Below are positions 8,065-16,690 of a DNA stretch of 64,000 bases, piece after piece. The notes beneath the pieces were generated by a model, which worked only from the letters and a program-made list of their open reading frames with translations, did no database searches and was not told where the DNA came from. Position 1 is the stretch's first letter. Every line of letters begins with the position of its first letter. The position numbers and the translations under genes are program-made. The stretch lies in contig JADJPM010000004.1 in assembly GCA_016713245.1 (NCBI GenBank), forward strand, positions 2,604,001 to 2,668,000, written 5' to 3'. This DNA comes from Verrucomicrobiaceae bacterium. Its GTDB lineage: Bacteria > Verrucomicrobiota > Verrucomicrobiia > Verrucomicrobiales > Verrucomicrobiaceae.

Positions 8065-9574
8065 GTCCCCTCTCCTCGCCGCCCACCGCATCACGAAGAA
8101 ATTTCCCGGCGTCACCGCGCTGAAGGATGTGTCCTTTGATCTGCACGCGGGCGAGATCCATGCGCTCTGCGGCGAGAACGGCGCGGGCAAGAGCACGCTC
8201 ATCAAGCTGCTCTCCGGCATCCATCCGCACGGCAGCTACGAGGGCCGATTCGAGGTGAATGGCGAGGAAGCACGTTTCACCGGCATCAGCGACGCAGCCC
8301 AAGCAGGCATCGCCGTCATTTATCAAGAACTCGCTCTGGTCGAGGAGATGACGGTGGCAGAAAACATCTTCCTCGGCTGCGAACCGCGACGCTGGGGAGG
8401 CTTCATCGACTGGCCGCGCATCCACCGCGAGGCCCGGGCCTTGCTCGAACGCTTCAAAGTGAACCTCGATCCCGCCGCGCAGGTTTCCTCCCTCGGCGTG
8501 GGGCAAAAGCAACTCGTCGAAATCGTCAAGGCGCTGGCCAAGGACAGCCGCATCCTCATTCTCGACGAACCCACCGCCGCGCTCGCGGAGCACGAGGTGC
8601 TCATCCTGCTCAACATCCTGCGTGACCTCCGCCAGCGCGGCATCGCCTGCGTTTACATCTCCCACAAGCTCGACGAGGTCTTCGGCATCGCCGACCGCAT
8701 CACGGTGTTGCGCGATGGCAGCACGGTGGGCACGCAGGCGGCCAAAGAGACCAGCAAGGCCGAGGTGATCCGCCTCATGGTCGGTCGTGAGATCGGCGAT
8801 CTCTTCCCGCGACGTGCCTCACAGCCCGGCGATACCCTTTTGAAGGTCCAAAACCTCACCGTGACCGAAAACGACAGCGATAGCCCACGACTGCGCGAGA
8901 TCGGTTTTGAGCTCAAAGCGGGCGAAGTGCTCGGCATCGGCGGTTTGATGGGCGCGGGACGCACGGAGCTGTTGATGCATCTTTTTGGTGCCTGGGGCCG
9001 TCGGCAGGCCGGTGAGGTCACGCTGCAAGGTGATGCTTTGAAGAACAACACGCCGCAGCAAAGCATCGAGCGCGGCATGGTGCTCGCCAGCGAAGACCGG
9101 CGTCGCTACGGCCTCGTGCTGGAGCATGAGATCGGCTTCAACCTCTCGCTCTCTTCGTTGAAGAGCATTTGCAGCGCCGGTTTCATTCGTCGAAACGACG
9201 AGACCAAGCGCAACCAGGCCATTTTTGGCAATCTGCGCATCAAAGCGACCGGTCTCGATGCCATCGCAGGCCGTCTCTCCGGCGGCAACCAGCAAAAGAT
9301 TGTGCTCGGCAAAGCCCTGCTCACCGAGCCGAGCATTATTTTGCTCGATGAACCCACGCGCGGCATCGACGTGGGCGCGAAACTCGAAATCTACGAGATC
9401 ATCAACAAGCTCACCGCCGCCGGAAAAGCCGTGCTGCTCGTCTCCAGTGAGCTGCCGGAGCTCATCGGCATGAGCGACCGCATTCTGATGCTCCGCGAAG
9501 GCCGCATCGGAGGTGAATTCACCCGCGAGGAAGCCACACAGGAGAAGCTCATGCATGCGGCCATGACCGCGTGA
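8063..9574 (+). CDS. xylG: Sugar ABC importer ATPase, XylG-like (two nucleotide-binding domains)
   Basis: This 503-residue double ATPase belongs to the RbsA/MglA/XylG family of monosaccharide importers. Domain 1 has a full Walker A (GENGAGKST, residues 37-45) and Walker B (ILILDEPTAAL). Domain 2 has the usual degenerate P-loop (GLMGAGRTE) and a strong LSGGNQQK signature followed by LLDEPTRGID. The HPHGSYEG segment after the first Walker A resembles xylose-type members more than RbsA, so xylose is the likeliest sugar, but this is an inference. Neither the permease nor the binding protein is adjacent: an unknown gene diverges upstream and an unrelated gene abuts downstream. It must pair with components elsewhere or be an orphan. 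The start codon sits in a heptamer repeat. Confidence 0.9.
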   Translation: MSPLLAAHRITKKFPGVTALKDVSFDLHAGEIHALCGENGAGKSTLIKLLSGIHPHGSYEGRFEVNGEEARFTGISDAAQAGIAVIYQELALVEEMTVAENIFLGCEPRRWGGFIDWPRIHREARALLERFKVNLDPAAQVSSLGVGQKQLVEIVKALAKDSRILILDEPTAALAEHEVLILLNILRDLRQRGIACVYISHKLDEVFGIADRITVLRDGSTVGTQAAKETSKAEVIRLMVGREIGDLFPRRASQPGDTLLKVQNLTVTENDSDSPRLREIGFELKAGEVLGIGGLMGAGRTELLMHLFGAWGRRQAGEVTLQGDALKNNTPQQSIERGMVLASEDRRRYGLVLEHEIGFNLSLSSLKSICSAGFIRRNDETKRNQAIFGNLRIKATGLDAIAGRLSGGNQQKIVLGKALLTEPSIILLDEPTRGIDVGAKLEIYEIINKLTAAGKAVLLVSSELPELIGMSDRILMLREGRIGGEFTREEATQEKLMHAAMTA

Positions 9575-10312
9575 TCACAGCAGCGGGCGGCACGGATCGA
9601 TCACCTCGGCTCCGATAGCCGCATGAGCTTTGATGGCGATGTGCAGAGGCCCCGCCGTGGTGGCCTGGGCAAAGACGCTCATCACATGATCCGGCGGCAG
9701 ATCATGATGCGTAGCCGCGTCTCCCTGGTGAATGACATCCGGGCTGGCCTGCCGGGCCGCTTTGATCGCCATCAGCATCGAGAGCATGAGTCCAGGCTTC
9801 GGGTCGTTGTTCCATACGATGCCACCATCCGCATCGAGGATGATGAGTTTGGCTTCCGGCGGCAGCCGAGTCAGCACCTGCTTCGCAAAGGCCGCCAGCC
9901 GCGTCTCCGGGCTTTCGATGACCGGTGCGGGAGCTTCCGGCACGGGCAGCGTGTGACTCAGAATCCCCGCCTCCGCCGCACGATGCCGGATGAGCTTCAG
10001 ACGCTCGCGAATGCGATCCAGCGGAGGTGTCATCTCAGCTTCTGCCATCGGTGCAGGCTCCACCACCGGCTCAGGCATGGTTTCAACCTTCTCAGCGACC
10101 GGAGGCAGTTCAGGAAACTCATCCACCTGAGGTGTCGGCTGTGGCTTCACCGGCTCCTCATCGTCAAAAAAGGACAAGGGGCCATCGTCCTCGTCTGGTA
10201 GCGTCTCCAGTTCAGGAGCTTCCATCTCGGCTTCGACCGGCAGCGGTGCCTCCAAACGCCCCAACAGCGCTTGAAGATGCGTTTCATCAATCCAGGAGAC
10301 TCGCATGCTCAT
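9575..10312 (-). CDS. Unknown acidic partner of the ParA-type ATPase
   Basis: A 245-residue protein whose start (10312, or Met at 10306) overlaps the end of the ParA gene, a sign of translational coupling. Residues 1-110 are acidic and rich in proline and glutamate (runs such as LETLPDEDDGPLSFFDDEEP), probably unstructured. After a short helical stretch, a compact C-terminal domain of about 100 residues follows (LIILDADGGIVWN, then a helix, then a late strand LHIAIKAH). That layout recalls Roadblock/LC7 or profilin-like modules, but I cannot confirm the family. Its stop codon directly touches the stop codon of the convergent sugar ABC gene. It may localise with, or regulate, the ATPase. Confidence 0.7.
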   Translation of the reverse strand: MSMRVSWIDETHLQALLGRLEAPLPVEAEMEAPELETLPDEDDGPLSFFDDEEPVKPQPTPQVDEFPELPPVAEKVETMPEPVVEPAPMAEAEMTPPLDRIRERLKLIRHRAAEAGILSHTLPVPEAPAPVIESPETRLAAFAKQVLTRLPPEAKLIILDADGGIVWNNDPKPGLMLSMLMAIKAARQASPDVIHQGDAATHHDLPPDHVMSVFAQATTAGPLHIAIKAHAAIGAEVIDPCRPLL

Positions 10313-11096
10313 CGTGTTTCTCGCGTTGTTTGGCCAGGCCGGTGCGCTGTTCGAGCTCGGCGGCGATTTGATCAAAGATAAGCGCCTCAGGCGGCGGATT
10401 GCGTTTCGTCAGCGCCACCGGCACGCCGAGGGCACTCGCATCCAGGAAAGAAGGCAGGCGCGGAATGCTCTGTTGAAACATCAAATGCGCCGGCAGCATT
10501 TCCCGCAGTTCACGGGCCACTCGCAGGCTCATCTCATGCTCTCGCATCACCATCGTGAGCAGAATGCCCGCGACCTTCACCCCAGCGCCCTCTGCCCGGT
10601 AGCGGGCCAGCGTCTCCAGCATGTGCGGCACGCTGCGGATGGCCAGCGGCTCCGCTTGCTGCGGCAGCACCACATAGTCACAGGCCTTCACAATCGTCTC
10701 CGTCATGCCCATCAGCCCTGCCGCCGTATCAAACAGCACACAATCTACGCCGCGCAGCTCCGCCGCCCGCAGCAGATCGGCGATGCGGCCAGGAGCCTCA
10801 TGCCCCATCGTCACCGCACTGGCACTCGCATCGGACAGGCCCGCTGGCATCACCTCCAGCTCCGGCAGCCGCGTCGTGATCACAAGGTGCGGCAGCTCTC
10901 CTCGATGCAGCAGAAACTCATAAAAGCCCTCGCGACTCTTCGCACTCTTTGCCAGCGACAGCCCCACCCCGCCCTGCGGATCAGTATCCACCAGCAGCAC
11001 CCGCCATCCCCGGCGGGCGAGCGAATAGGCGAGGTTGATGCAGAGCGTGGTTTTCCCCACGCCCCCTTTCTGACTGGCTGTTGAAATGGCGATCAC
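10287..11096 (-). CDS. ParA/MinD-family ATPase
   Basis: A 269-residue P-loop ATPase with the deviant Walker A KGGVGKTT (residues 10-17) and the LVDTDPQGG switch motif (36-43). The CDYVVLPQQAEPLAIRSVPHML region is typical of ParA/Soj-type proteins, which dimerise on ATP and bind DNA or membrane. There is no ParB gene or parS-like site nearby, so chromosome segregation is not implied. Orphan ParA proteins often position protein complexes such as chemoreceptors, pili or carboxysomes. Its downstream partner overlaps it by about 26 bases. It lacks the C-terminal amphipathic helix expected of MinD. The start is the first Met and gives the canonical distance to Walker A. Confidence 0.9.
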   Translation of the reverse strand: MIAISTASQKGGVGKTTLCINLAYSLARRGWRVLLVDTDPQGGVGLSLAKSAKSREGFYEFLLHRGELPHLVITTRLPELEVMPAGLSDASASAVTMGHEAPGRIADLLRAAELRGVDCVLFDTAAGLMGMTETIVKACDYVVLPQQAEPLAIRSVPHMLETLARYRAEGAGVKVAGILLTMVMREHEMSLRVARELREMLPAHLMFQQSIPRLPSFLDASALGVPVALTKRNPPPEALIFDQIAAELEQRTGLAKQREKHDEHASLLD

Positions 11097-11161
11097 GCCG
11101 CGAGACTAGAGCGTGATCGCCAACTGGCAATGCTGCGTGACGGAAGATTCGTTTTCGATGG

Positions 11162-11191
11162 TTGACGTCGTGCGAATGCATCCGCTACAAG
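11162..11191 (+). promoter_or_regulatory. Possible sigma-70-type promoter for the lipoprotein gene
   Basis: TTGACG (11162-11167) and TACAAG (11186-11191) are 18 bases apart, a reasonable -35/-10 pair. A start near 11198 would leave only a few bases before the ATG at 11204. No expression evidence is available. Confidence 0.3.
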
Positions 11192-11203
11192 GTTCTTATC
11201 CCC

Positions 11204-11545
11204 ATGGCTTCCTCATCTCCCGCCTGCCTATCCCTGCTATTGCTGCTACCGCTGGCCTCTTGTGACAAGGCGGACAACCTCCGCGCTCAGCAGGCCGCCC
11301 TGCAAACCAAACGAGCTGCCGTGATGGATCAGATGAAGCAACTCGACGCTCAACTCCGCTCGCTCGGCCCCCATGGCATGGCTTCGGTCGGACCGACTCA
11401 AAAGCAGGCTGATGAGATGCATTTGCAGGCCATCGCCCTGGAAAACACCGCCGCCGATGCCCTTCGCAAGTGGGGAGCGCTCGAAAAAACCACCGCATCT
11501 TTGCAAGCCCGCGCCGACGCCTGGAAGGCCAAGCACCTGAAATAG
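11204..11545 (+). CDS. Small coiled-coil lipoprotein
   Basis: A 113-residue protein. The ATG at 11204 gives a textbook lipoprotein signal (MASSSPACLSLLLLLPLASC, lipid-modified Cys20); an upstream TTG in frame would only add a hydrophilic leader. The mature part is almost wholly alpha-helical with heptad-like runs (LRAQQAALQTKRAAVMDQMKQL, and a second helix LENTAADALRKWGALEKTT). It suggests a periplasmic or outer-membrane-anchored coiled coil. I do not recognise the family. The next gene, 24 bp downstream, also encodes a membrane-tethered coiled coil, so the two may work together. Confidence 0.75.
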   Translation: MASSSPACLSLLLLLPLASCDKADNLRAQQAALQTKRAAVMDQMKQLDAQLRSLGPHGMASVGPTQKQADEMHLQAIALENTAADALRKWGALEKTTASLQARADAWKAKHLK

Positions 11546-11569
11546 TCACCCCGCTCATTTTTCCTAGCC

Positions 11570-12526
11570 ATGGACGCCGCCAAAGTCTGGACCCCGCTCA
11601 TCCTGCTCGCCATCCTTATCGGCGGCATCTTTCTTTATCGCCACCTTGATCTCGTGGACCGTGCGAATGAGGCCTACATCACCACACGAGATGCTCTTCA
11701 CACAGCGGAGGAATCACTCCGTGTCCGACAGACGCAGTGGGACGGCATCAGCAAGGCCGTGGGCGAAGCCCGCACCAAACTGGCAGCAGCCACCGAAAAG
11801 CATGCCAAGGCCGCCACGACGAACGCCGAGGCCGAAAAGCTCCAACGTAAGGTGGAGAGCGAGCTGAACTACCTGATCAATTCCTTCGCTGACTCGGTCG
11901 AGAAAGTGCGCAGCGGCGCACTAGGCACCAGACTCCCCTCCCTCGTGCTCGCGGACGGGAAAACGCTCACGAATGCCCAATTCAAGAAGATCGACGACAG
12001 CGGCATCTCCTTCATCCATGACGGCGGTTTTGGCACCGTGCCGGTCAACAATCTGCCAAACCAAATCGTGGAGCAGTTCGACATCGGCCCGAGTTCCATC
12101 GTCAACAAGGCTCGTGAGATCAAAGCCGAGGCAGCCCGCACGCCCACCGCTGATAAAACTGAGGTCAAACCACCTCCCACAGCCGTCACTGCGATGCCAG
12201 AACCCGCGCCAGTTTCCGCATCTCCAAAGACAGGCAGCAGCGAGGATTTGGAGAAGCTAAAGAAGATCCAAATCAAGATGGCCACCGTGGAAGCTCAGAT
12301 CAAAGCTGTTGCTGCCAATAAAGAAAACTGGGAAACGGCAGCCCTTCGTGCGGCTGAGATGGCGCTGGAGGCCAACTTCCGCGGAACGCCCACTTCCAGG
12401 CACCGCGCCGATGAGGCGAATGCCCGCTTGCAGATCAATCTCTGCGTCCAACAGACCGCTCAACTCGAAGGCGAACTCGGTCGGCTCCGTGTCGAAGAGT
12501 CAGCATTGAAACGCACGATCAACTGA
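11570..12526 (+). CDS. Membrane-anchored coiled-coil protein, unknown
   Basis: A 318-residue protein with one N-terminal transmembrane helix (about residues 8-23) followed by a long coiled coil (about 28-115). Next is a small beta-rich segment (about 120-175: RLPSLVLADGKTLTNAQFKKID and SFIHDGGFGTVPVNNLP) that looks like a short SH3-like or SLA1-type fold. A Pro/Thr-rich linker follows, then a second coiled coil (about 225-318). The topology suggests most of it is outside the cytoplasm. No enzyme motif is seen. It follows the small lipoprotein gene closely on the same strand. Its last 8 bases overlap the end of the convergent acyl-CoA synthetase gene. Confidence 0.75.
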   Translation: MDAAKVWTPLILLAILIGGIFLYRHLDLVDRANEAYITTRDALHTAEESLRVRQTQWDGISKAVGEARTKLAAATEKHAKAATTNAEAEKLQRKVESELNYLINSFADSVEKVRSGALGTRLPSLVLADGKTLTNAQFKKIDDSGISFIHDGGFGTVPVNNLPNQIVEQFDIGPSSIVNKAREIKAEAARTPTADKTEVKPPPTAVTAMPEPAPVSASPKTGSSEDLEKLKKIQIKMATVEAQIKAVAANKENWETAALRAAEMALEANFRGTPTSRHRADEANARLQINLCVQQTAQLEGELGRLRVEESALKRTIN

Positions 12527-14600
12527 TCACCACCCGCGCATCCAATGCCAACACGCCGGATGGCGTGGCGAGGAGTGGATTGATGTCGATCTCGATGAGG
12601 CGTGGATCAGCAGTGGCGAGGCGGGCGAAGTGGATGAGGGCCTGCTCTAGCGCGGTGAAATCAATCGCCGGGGCACCACGGTGGCCTTGGAGGAGGCGGA
12701 AGATCTTGGTGCGGCGCATCCAGCGGCGGGCGAGGGCTTCATTGATGGGCGGGAGGGCCAGGGCGCGGTCGCGAAGGATCTCGACGAGGGTTCCGCCCGC
12801 TCCAAAAAGGAGCACGGGGCCGAACTGCGGATCACGCGTCATGCCGAGGATGAGCTCGATGCCTTTCTCACGGATCATCGGCTGCACGGTGACACCGGCG
12901 AAAGCTTCTGCGCCATGCTTTTGCGTCGCGCCGAGGCGGATCGATTGCCAGGCGCACCGCACGGCGTCGGCATCGCGGAGATGGAGCTGCACACCGCCGC
13001 AGTCGCTTTTGTGGGTTATGGTAAGAGAGAGGAGTTTTAGCACGACGGGATAGCCGATGGCCTCGGCGGCGATGAGGGCCTCGTTTTCGCTGAAAACCTC
13101 GCGAGTGGGCACCACGGGGATGCCGGCGGCCTGGAGGAGATTTTTGGCCTGCACCTCGTTGAGGAGGCCGGAGACCTTCGGAAGGTCGATGACAAGGTGG
13201 TGGCCGTTTTCGGCTTTCAACGCGGCCTGAGTATCGCGGAGCCAGTCGAGTCGTTCGCGATGCTCGTGCATGCGCACAAAGGCCTGCGCGGCCTCGTCCG
13301 GGTAGTCGTAGGTGGGTAAGCCAGCGGCGTTGAGGATGGCGCGACCTTCCTGGACGCTTTGAGCGCCCATCCAGCTCGCGAGCAGCGGCTTCGGCGAGGC
13401 TTTGGACAAGGTAGCGACCTCGCGAGCGATGGCCGCCGGATGCGTCATGGCCTGCGGGGTGAGCACGGCGAGCACGCCATCCACGTTGTCATCCGCGGCG
13501 ACGATTTGCAGCGCCTTCGCGTAACGCGTCGCATCGGCATCACCGAGTACATCGACGGGGTTTTGATGGCTCCACGAAGCGGGCAGGAAGTCGTTGAGGG
13601 CCTTCAGCGTGTCTTGGGATAGCTCGGCCAGCGATCCACCGCCAAGCACGACGGCATCGGTGGCGAGGGCGCCGGGACCTCCCGCATTCGTGACGATGGC
13701 CAAGCGAGGCCCGGCAGGCAGCGGCTGCTTGGAAAGTACTTCCGCCATGTCGAAAAGCTCCTCGATGGTGTCCACGCGAAGCACGCCGTTTTGCCGCAGC
13801 GCGGCATCGAGCACGTCATCGCTGCCGGTCATGGCTCCGGTGTGCGAAGCGGCGGCACGCGAGGCCTCGGCGGTGCGGCCCACTTTGATCACGACGATGG
13901 GTTTTCTCTCTGCCACCTCGCGGGCGGCTGCGAGAAAGGCCGCCGCATCGCTGCCGACGGATTCCACATACATCACGATGCTCTCCGTGTGTGGATCATC
14001 GCCGAAGTGGCGGATGAGATCGCCCCAGCCGACTTCCGCCATCGCGCCGGTGGAGACGAAGGCACTGAAGCCCACGTTTTGCTCGTGGCTCCAATCAAGG
14101 ATGGCGGTGCAAAGCGCCCCGCTCTGGCTCAAAAAGGCCACGCGCCCGGGTCGGGCCATGCTGGTGGCAAAAGTGGCGTTCAAGCCGGCGTGCGGATTCA
14201 TGAGGCCGAGGCAATTCGGGCCGATGAGACGTGTCCCATGGCGCTTGGCGGCCGCGATGACTTCTGCTTCGATCTTCGCGCCTTCCGCACCGGTTTCCTT
14301 GAAGCCCGCCGAGATCACCACCACGGCCTTCACACCGAGTTTTCCAGCTTCTTCCACCAAAGCGGGCACCGTGGCCGCAGGTGTCACGATCACCACGAGG
14401 TCCGGCACCTCCGGCAAAGCCGAGAGTGATGCAAAGGCAGGCAAATCGAGAACGCGGTCGCGTTTGGCATTCACAGGCAAGACCCGGCCTGAAAAGGCTC
14501 GCAGATTCTCCAGCACCGCCCTGCCGACGCTGCCTTCGCGGTCGGTGGCACCGACGAGGGCGAGACTGCGGGGCTGGAAGAAGCATTCGAGAGACATCAT
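12519..14600 (-). CDS. ADP-forming acyl-CoA synthetase (acetate-CoA ligase type), fused alpha-beta
   Basis: A 693-residue cytoplasmic enzyme expected to interconvert acyl-CoA + ADP + Pi and acid + ATP + CoA. Domain order is: CoA-binding Rossmann domain (1-100, with FQPRSLALVGATDREGSVG), a ligase-CoA domain (about 150-460), and a C-terminal ATP-grasp domain (about 470-693). The ASHTGAMTGSDD motif holds the likely phosphohistidine. It lacks the N- or C-terminal GNAT domain found in Pat-type lysine acetyltransferases, so metabolic rather than regulatory function is favoured. It diverges from uvrC with only 29 bp between starts and ends convergently over the coiled-coil gene by 8 bp. Confidence 0.9.
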   Translation of the reverse strand: MMSLECFFQPRSLALVGATDREGSVGRAVLENLRAFSGRVLPVNAKRDRVLDLPAFASLSALPEVPDLVVIVTPAATVPALVEEAGKLGVKAVVVISAGFKETGAEGAKIEAEVIAAAKRHGTRLIGPNCLGLMNPHAGLNATFATSMARPGRVAFLSQSGALCTAILDWSHEQNVGFSAFVSTGAMAEVGWGDLIRHFGDDPHTESIVMYVESVGSDAAAFLAAAREVAERKPIVVIKVGRTAEASRAAASHTGAMTGSDDVLDAALRQNGVLRVDTIEELFDMAEVLSKQPLPAGPRLAIVTNAGGPGALATDAVVLGGGSLAELSQDTLKALNDFLPASWSHQNPVDVLGDADATRYAKALQIVAADDNVDGVLAVLTPQAMTHPAAIAREVATLSKASPKPLLASWMGAQSVQEGRAILNAAGLPTYDYPDEAAQAFVRMHEHRERLDWLRDTQAALKAENGHHLVIDLPKVSGLLNEVQAKNLLQAAGIPVVPTREVFSENEALIAAEAIGYPVVLKLLSLTITHKSDCGGVQLHLRDADAVRCAWQSIRLGATQKHGAEAFAGVTVQPMIREKGIELILGMTRDPQFGPVLLFGAGGTLVEILRDRALALPPINEALARRWMRRTKIFRLLQGHRGAPAIDFTALEQALIHFARLATADPRLIEIDINPLLATPSGVLALDARVVIS

Positions 14601-14629
14601 GTCATGCTACGCGGCGATTCGGGGCGGTC

Positions 14630-16273
14630 ATGCGCATCTTCCGCTTCGACAAGCGCCGCTCCTTCTTCAACATCTGCCGCACATTGAAGACCGAACGCAC
14701 CAAGCCCGACCTCGCCGCCCGACTGCACGACGTGCCGCACGCCCCCGGCGTGTATGTGATGCGGGATCGCCTGGACCGCGTGATCTATGTGGGCAAGGCC
14801 CGCGACTTGCGAAAGCGCCTCTCGAACTACTTCCTCCCCTCCTCCGCCCGCAAGGCCGACCTCAAAACGCAAGCGCTCATCACCAGCATCTGGAGTTTTG
14901 ACCTTCACGTCCTGCGCAGCGATACCGAGGCGCTGCTGCTGGAAGGCAAGCTCATCAAAGAATTCCGTCCGCGCTACAACATCAGCTTCCGCGATGACAA
15001 ACGCTTCCTGCTCGTGCGGGTTCACTTCGGTGATGAGTTCCCTCGCATCGGTCTCACACGGTTGAAGAAGGATGATGGCGCGGAATACTTCGGCCCCTTT
15101 GCCCACTCCGGCGCTCTGCGCACGACGCTGAACTGGCTGAACCGCAAATTCGGCCTCCGCGTCTGCCGCCCGCTGCGGCCCGATGAGGCGGATTACAAGC
15201 ATTGCAGCAATGACATCATCAAAAACTGTTCCGCGCCGTGCATCGGCCGCGTCTCCCTGGAGGAGTATCGCCAGCGGATGCGGAATGCGTGCGAGTTCCT
15301 GCAAGGCAAGTCGAAGGATCTGCTGGCCGCTTTGGAAGAGGAGATGCAGAAAGCCGCTGCAAGGCTCGACTTTGAGAAGGCTGCGGAGCTTCGAGACATG
15401 CTCAATGACATGCGCCAGACCACCGCTCCGGCGCGGCGCTTTGAGCGTGGTTCGCGAGCACGCGTGGTGTCCACCATCGAGCCGATGGCGGATGTGCGTG
15501 AGCTTCAGGATATCCTCCGTCTGGAGCGTCCGCCGCTCGTCATGGAGTGCTTTGATATTGCGAACATCGGCACCGCCCACTGCGTAGCCAGCATGGTGCG
15601 CTTCAAGGACGGCGTGCCTGACAATGCCAACTACCGCCGCTACCGCATCCGAGCGGTGAGCGGACAAAATGACTTCATCAGCATGGCTGAGGTCATCCGA
15701 AGGCGTTTCTCGCGGATTTTGCTCGAAGGTGCCAAAGCGGATCCCGATGCCGAATTCAATCAGGAAGCGCCTCGGGAGGCAATGATGCGGTTGGCTGCCA
15801 ATCCGGAGTCAGAAATCAAAAACCAAAAATTCGTCTCGCTGCCTGATTTGGTGATCGTGGATGGTGGCAAAGGTCAGCTCGGTATGGCGGTGAAGGAATT
15901 GCAGCAACTCGGACTGCACGACCTGCCGATCATCGGTCTCGCGAAGGAACATGAGGAGGTTTATCGCCCCGGCGAAAGTGATCCGGTAATCATTCCACAT
16001 GATCGCGGGGCGTTGAAACTGCTCCAACGCATCCGAGATGAGGCGCACCGCTGGGCCAATGGCTACCATCAGCTCCTTCTGAACCGCCGTGTGTCTGAGA
16101 GCATTCTCGATGAATGCCCCGGCATCTCCAGAGCACGCAAAACGTCTCTTTTGAAGAAGTTCGGCTCCGTGGCTCGCCTGCGCAAGGCGACGCCAGAGCA
16201 GCTTACCGAGGTATCCGGCATCAGCACGGGCCTTGCCCAGGAGATTCACGCCTTTTTGATCTCGCGGTCGTGA
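14630..16273 (+). CDS. uvrC: UvrC, excinuclease ABC subunit C
   Basis: The nuclease subunit of nucleotide excision repair, making both incisions around a lesion held by UvrB. The ATG at 14630 gives 547 residues. The GIY-YIG domain (about 25-110) contains PGVYVM and VIYVGKARDLRKRL. The UVR motif (about 240-275) reads AARLDFEKAAELRD. The RNase-H-like 5' nuclease domain has MECFDIAN, VIVDGGKGQ and RDEAHRWA carrying the Asp and His ligands. A C-terminal pair of helix-hairpin-helix motifs (about 490-545) follows. It is a little shorter than the E. coli protein. A heptamer tract (15809-15829) adds the lysine/asparagine-rich stretch SEIKNQKF just before the DGGKGQ strand. Confidence 0.96.
   Translation: MRIFRFDKRRSFFNICRTLKTERTKPDLAARLHDVPHAPGVYVMRDRLDRVIYVGKARDLRKRLSNYFLPSSARKADLKTQALITSIWSFDLHVLRSDTEALLLEGKLIKEFRPRYNISFRDDKRFLLVRVHFGDEFPRIGLTRLKKDDGAEYFGPFAHSGALRTTLNWLNRKFGLRVCRPLRPDEADYKHCSNDIIKNCSAPCIGRVSLEEYRQRMRNACEFLQGKSKDLLAALEEEMQKAAARLDFEKAAELRDMLNDMRQTTAPARRFERGSRARVVSTIEPMADVRELQDILRLERPPLVMECFDIANIGTAHCVASMVRFKDGVPDNANYRRYRIRAVSGQNDFISMAEVIRRRFSRILLEGAKADPDAEFNQEAPREAMMRLAANPESEIKNQKFVSLPDLVIVDGGKGQLGMAVKELQQLGLHDLPIIGLAKEHEEVYRPGESDPVIIPHDRGALKLLQRIRDEAHRWANGYHQLLLNRRVSESILDECPGISRARKTSLLKKFGSVARLRKATPEQLTEVSGISTGLAQEIHAFLISRS
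15809..15829. repeat. A-rich heptamer tract inside uvrC
   Basis: TCAGAAA, TCAAAAA and CCAAAAA follow each other in 7-base register, in an otherwise G+C-rich gene, ahead of the strand that carries the catalytic DGGKGQ motif. The tract keeps the reading frame and encodes SEIKNQK. Confidence 0.6.
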
Positions 16274-16280
16274 GCATCGC

Positions 16281-16655
16281 TCACTTGCTGGCGACGTAGT
16301 CCACAACGCAAACCTTATCGAGGATGGGCTTGAGCTTGGCGACGAAGGCCTGGTGCTCGGCATGCGGGAGATACACTTCGAGACCTGCTTTGTCGGCAAA
16401 GCCCACGAAGAAGCAGTGCGTGAAGCCGTCGTTGAGGCCCTCGGGGCTCACGTTGGTGCCCCACTCGAAGGCTTTCACCGTGTCGATCTTGCCCGCGAGT
16501 TCCGCGAAAGCCTTCTCGATGCTCTGCACCTGCTCGGGCGTGGCGGTGTCTTTGAATTTAAAGAGAACGACGTGGCGGTACGGGGCATCGGCGGCGGTGG
16601 CGAGGGTGCTCATGGTGAGAAAGAGGGCGGTGGTGAGAAGGAAGATGGTTTTCAT
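16281..16655 (-). CDS. Exported Dabb (stress-responsive alpha/beta barrel) protein
   Basis: The Met at 16655 starts a clean signal peptide (MKTIFLLTTALFLTMSTLATAADA). The mature domain of about 100 residues is a Dabb ferredoxin-like fold: YRHVVLFKFKDTATPEQVQSIE, a middle WGTNVSPEGLNDGFTHCFFV strand, and a late YLPHAEHQAFVAKLKPIL motif. Dabb domains form dimeric barrels of mostly unknown biochemistry. An exported single-domain version is common in Verrucomicrobia and Planctomycetes. The longer reading frame up to 16850 is not used because it lacks any signal and overlaps the neighbour. It is convergent with uvrC, only 7 bp apart. Confidence 0.9.
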   Translation of the reverse strand: MKTIFLLTTALFLTMSTLATAADAPYRHVVLFKFKDTATPEQVQSIEKAFAELAGKIDTVKAFEWGTNVSPEGLNDGFTHCFFVGFADKAGLEVYLPHAEHQAFVAKLKPILDKVCVVDYVASK

Positions 16656-16690
16656 GGAGACGCGGAGCATTGCGAGCATGGGCGGAGGCG

